64,000 nucleotides of DNA from Petrolisthes cinctipes. Its lineage: Eukaryota; Arthropoda; Malacostraca; Decapoda; Porcellanidae. Below are positions 62,265-64,000 of this stretch, piece by piece. A program made the position numbers and the translations under genes. The notes under the pieces were generated by a model. It saw only the letters and a list, made by a program, of their open reading frames with translations. It was not told the DNA's origin and did not search any database. The stretch spans positions 659,001-723,000 of the forward strand of contig JAWQEG010000726.1 in the NCBI GenBank assembly GCA_033782935.1, given 5' to 3'. Within the stretch, counting starts at the first letter, position 1; every line of letters begins with the position of its first letter.

Positions 62265-62445
62265 TATGTCTGTATGTATGTGTGTGTATAACTGTGTATG
62301 TATGTACGTATGTTTATGTATGTATGTATGTATGTATCCGCCCTCCTTTCCTTCCCCAACTACCACCACCATGATGTTATAATTTCCCTTATGTATTTAA
62401 TATAATAATAATCCCTGTGTATGTATGTATGTATGTATGTATGTC
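62265..62445. repeat. (TATG)n microsatellites
   Basis: Two tetranucleotide runs of tatg/tgta type lie at about 62265-62337 and 62417-62443, in the first intron. Short open frames here are repeat artefacts. Confidence 0.9.
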
Positions 62446-62601
62446 GGGGCCGCCCTCCTTTCCTTCCTTTCCTTCACAACCATATTATAATTTCCCTTAT
62501 TTAATACAATCCCAGGGTTAATTTAATGTATACTTACCTTCATACGATGCCCTGGTGTATAGTTCAAGTGTATGTATATGTATAGGTGTATAAAGACTTA
62601 C

Positions 62602-62688
62602 CTGAGTGGTGTAAATAGGTGTAAGAATAGGACCATTGGGTGAAGGAGGTGGTGAAGGTGGGTGGCGTCGCGTCCCTTACTCACAGTA
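62602..62688 (-). other. putative 5' untranslated first exon of the BTB/lola-type gene
   Basis: On the minus strand this stretch is moderately GC-rich, includes gggacgcgacgccaccc, and ends at a near-perfect donor (cactcag followed by gtaagt) at 62602. It lies between the tandem array and the first coding exon, whose acceptor at 60948 needs an upstream donor. The 5' limit is not visible; I placed it at the edge of the first repeat copy. No long open frame is seen. RNA data would settle it. Confidence 0.45.
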
Positions 62689-64000
62689 TTGCCAACTCAA
62701 ATCTATACAAACCCGCTAAACTTGGTACTAACTATAAAATAATTCCGCTATATTATTGGTAATTTTTTTTTATCTTTTTTGTTCTTTTTTTCACTTGACC
62801 ATTATGATCTGCTAGTTAGTTAGGCCTACTATTGTAATTTTGACTTATTGCCAACTCAAATCTATACAAACCCGCTAAACTTGGTACTAACTATAAAATA
62901 ATTCCGCTATATTATTGGTAACTTACTAACTTTTTATATATATATTTTTTTTTAACTAGATTTATTTTTAGGTACTGTAATTTTTACTTATTGCCAACTC
63001 AAATCTATACAAACCCGCTAAATTTCTTATTAGTACCAAATAATTCCGCTATATTATTGATAACGTACTTTTTATATATATATATTTTTTTTTACTATTT
63101 ATTTTTATGTATTGTAATTTTAACTTATTGCCAACTCAAAAAAATTATACAAACCCGCTAAACTTGGTACTAACTACAAAATAATTCCGCTATATTATTG
63201 GTAACTTTTTATCTTTTTTGGTATTTTTTTTCACTAGATTGATTTTTATATATTGTAATTTTGACTTATTGCCAACTCAAATCTATACAAAGCCGCTAAA
63301 TTTGGTACTAACTATAAAATAATTCCGCTATATTATTGGTAAAACTCCTTAATTTTCTTTTATTTACTATTTTGGTTTTTATATTTTATCTGCTATAGTT
63401 AGTTAGGCTTACTATTGTAATTTTGACTTATTGCCAACTCTAATTTATACAAACTCGCTAAACTTGGTACTACAGTAACTACAAAATAATTCCGCTATAT
63501 TATTGGTAACTTTTTTTTTAATCTTTTTTGGTATTTTTTATATATTGTAATTTTAACTTATTGCCAACTCAAATGTATACAAACCCGCTAAACTTGGTAC
63601 AAACTACAAATTAATTCCGCTATATTATTGGTAACTTTTTATCTTTTTTGGCATTTTTTTTCACTAGATTGATTTTTATATATTGTAATTTTGACTTATT
63701 GACAACTCAAAAAATTTATACAAACCCGCTAAACTTGTTGGTACAAACTATAAAATAATTATTCCGCTATATTATTGGTAAAACTCTAAAAAAAAATTTA
63801 TTCACTATTTTGCTTTTTATATTTTATCTACTAGTTAGTTAATATGCTTACTATTGTCATTTTAATTTATTGCCAAATCAAATTTATACAAACCCGCTAA
63901 CTTGTTGGTGGTACAAAATAATTCCGCTATATTATTGTTAAAACTTGTATATATTTCTTGTGTTTTTTTGCTTTTTTCCCTTATATTTTATCTGATAGTT
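62689..64000. repeat. tandem array with ~75 bp conserved core, nine copies, open at right edge
   Basis: A core starting ttgccaactcaaat and ending attccgctatattattggta recurs with starts near 62689, 62848, 62991, 63128, 63269, 63431, 63561, 63699 and 63870. Spacing is about 130-171 bp. The core of about 75 bp is well kept, while the T-rich spacers vary in length and sequence. The array runs off the window. It abuts the putative first exon of the BTB gene, so on the gene's strand it lies directly upstream. On that strand each core holds ttaccaataa (CCAAT-like) and agcgggttt. It may be only a satellite; a promoter or enhancer role is inference. Confidence 0.9.

Noticed and set aside
62129..62372. 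Tyr/His/Thr-rich frames in the first intron
   Set aside because: Translations of (TATG)n microsatellites.

Overview
The window is AT-rich arthropod nuclear DNA. I infer a decapod crustacean from the protein style and the repeat content, not from any search. It is dominated by one minus-strand gene of the longitudinals-lacking (lola) type: a BTB transcription factor whose shared 5' exons can be joined to any one of many alternative 3'-terminal zinc-finger exons.

Layout, in transcription order (right to left). A tandem array of nine copies of a ~75 bp core (62689 to the right edge) abuts a probable untranslated first exon (donor at 62602). A GC-rich possible promoter lies at about 61.94-62.1 kb. 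The shared coding exons are 60929-60849 (27 codons), 59690-59133 (186 codons, BTB domain plus basic NLS), 58327-58076 (84 codons) and 56954-56847 (36 codons). All junctions are phase 0 and together they encode a 333-residue common part. An ~11 kb intron follows. It holds DNA transposons, a LINE fragment and, on the opposite strand, a two-exon gene for a 49-residue protein (52210-53049). Three zinc-finger terminal exons of one subtype follow (45668-45387, 44603-44358, 43837-43625). Next comes a single large exon encoding a complete SENP1/2-like SUMO protease (36532-35036). Fifteen further zinc-finger terminal exons lie between 33477 and 998.

Each zinc-finger exon opens directly at a 3' splice site in phase 0 and runs to its own stop. 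Fifteen of them share an unusual acceptor region, (T/A)AGTAAG or a close variant followed by a C-rich stretch and ACAG; thirteen of these then code Val-Gly. This fits one-of-many terminal exon choice. Each isoform would keep the same BTB and linker and change only its DNA-binding fingers. The two leftmost close copies (1309-998 and 3207-2896) differ mainly in the finger residues that contact DNA.

The most unusual point is the SUMO protease exon. It sits in the middle of the terminal-exon series, on the same strand, and is open in phase 0 from its acceptor. It is either a nested gene whose 5' exons I cannot see, or a terminal exon that could make a BTB-SUMO-protease isoform.

The rest is intron sequence with DNA transposons (four pogo/Tigger-like, one piggyBac-like, three short foldback MITEs, one unassigned TIR element), tRNA-derived SINE fragments, one LINE 3' fragment, minisatellites and microsatellites.
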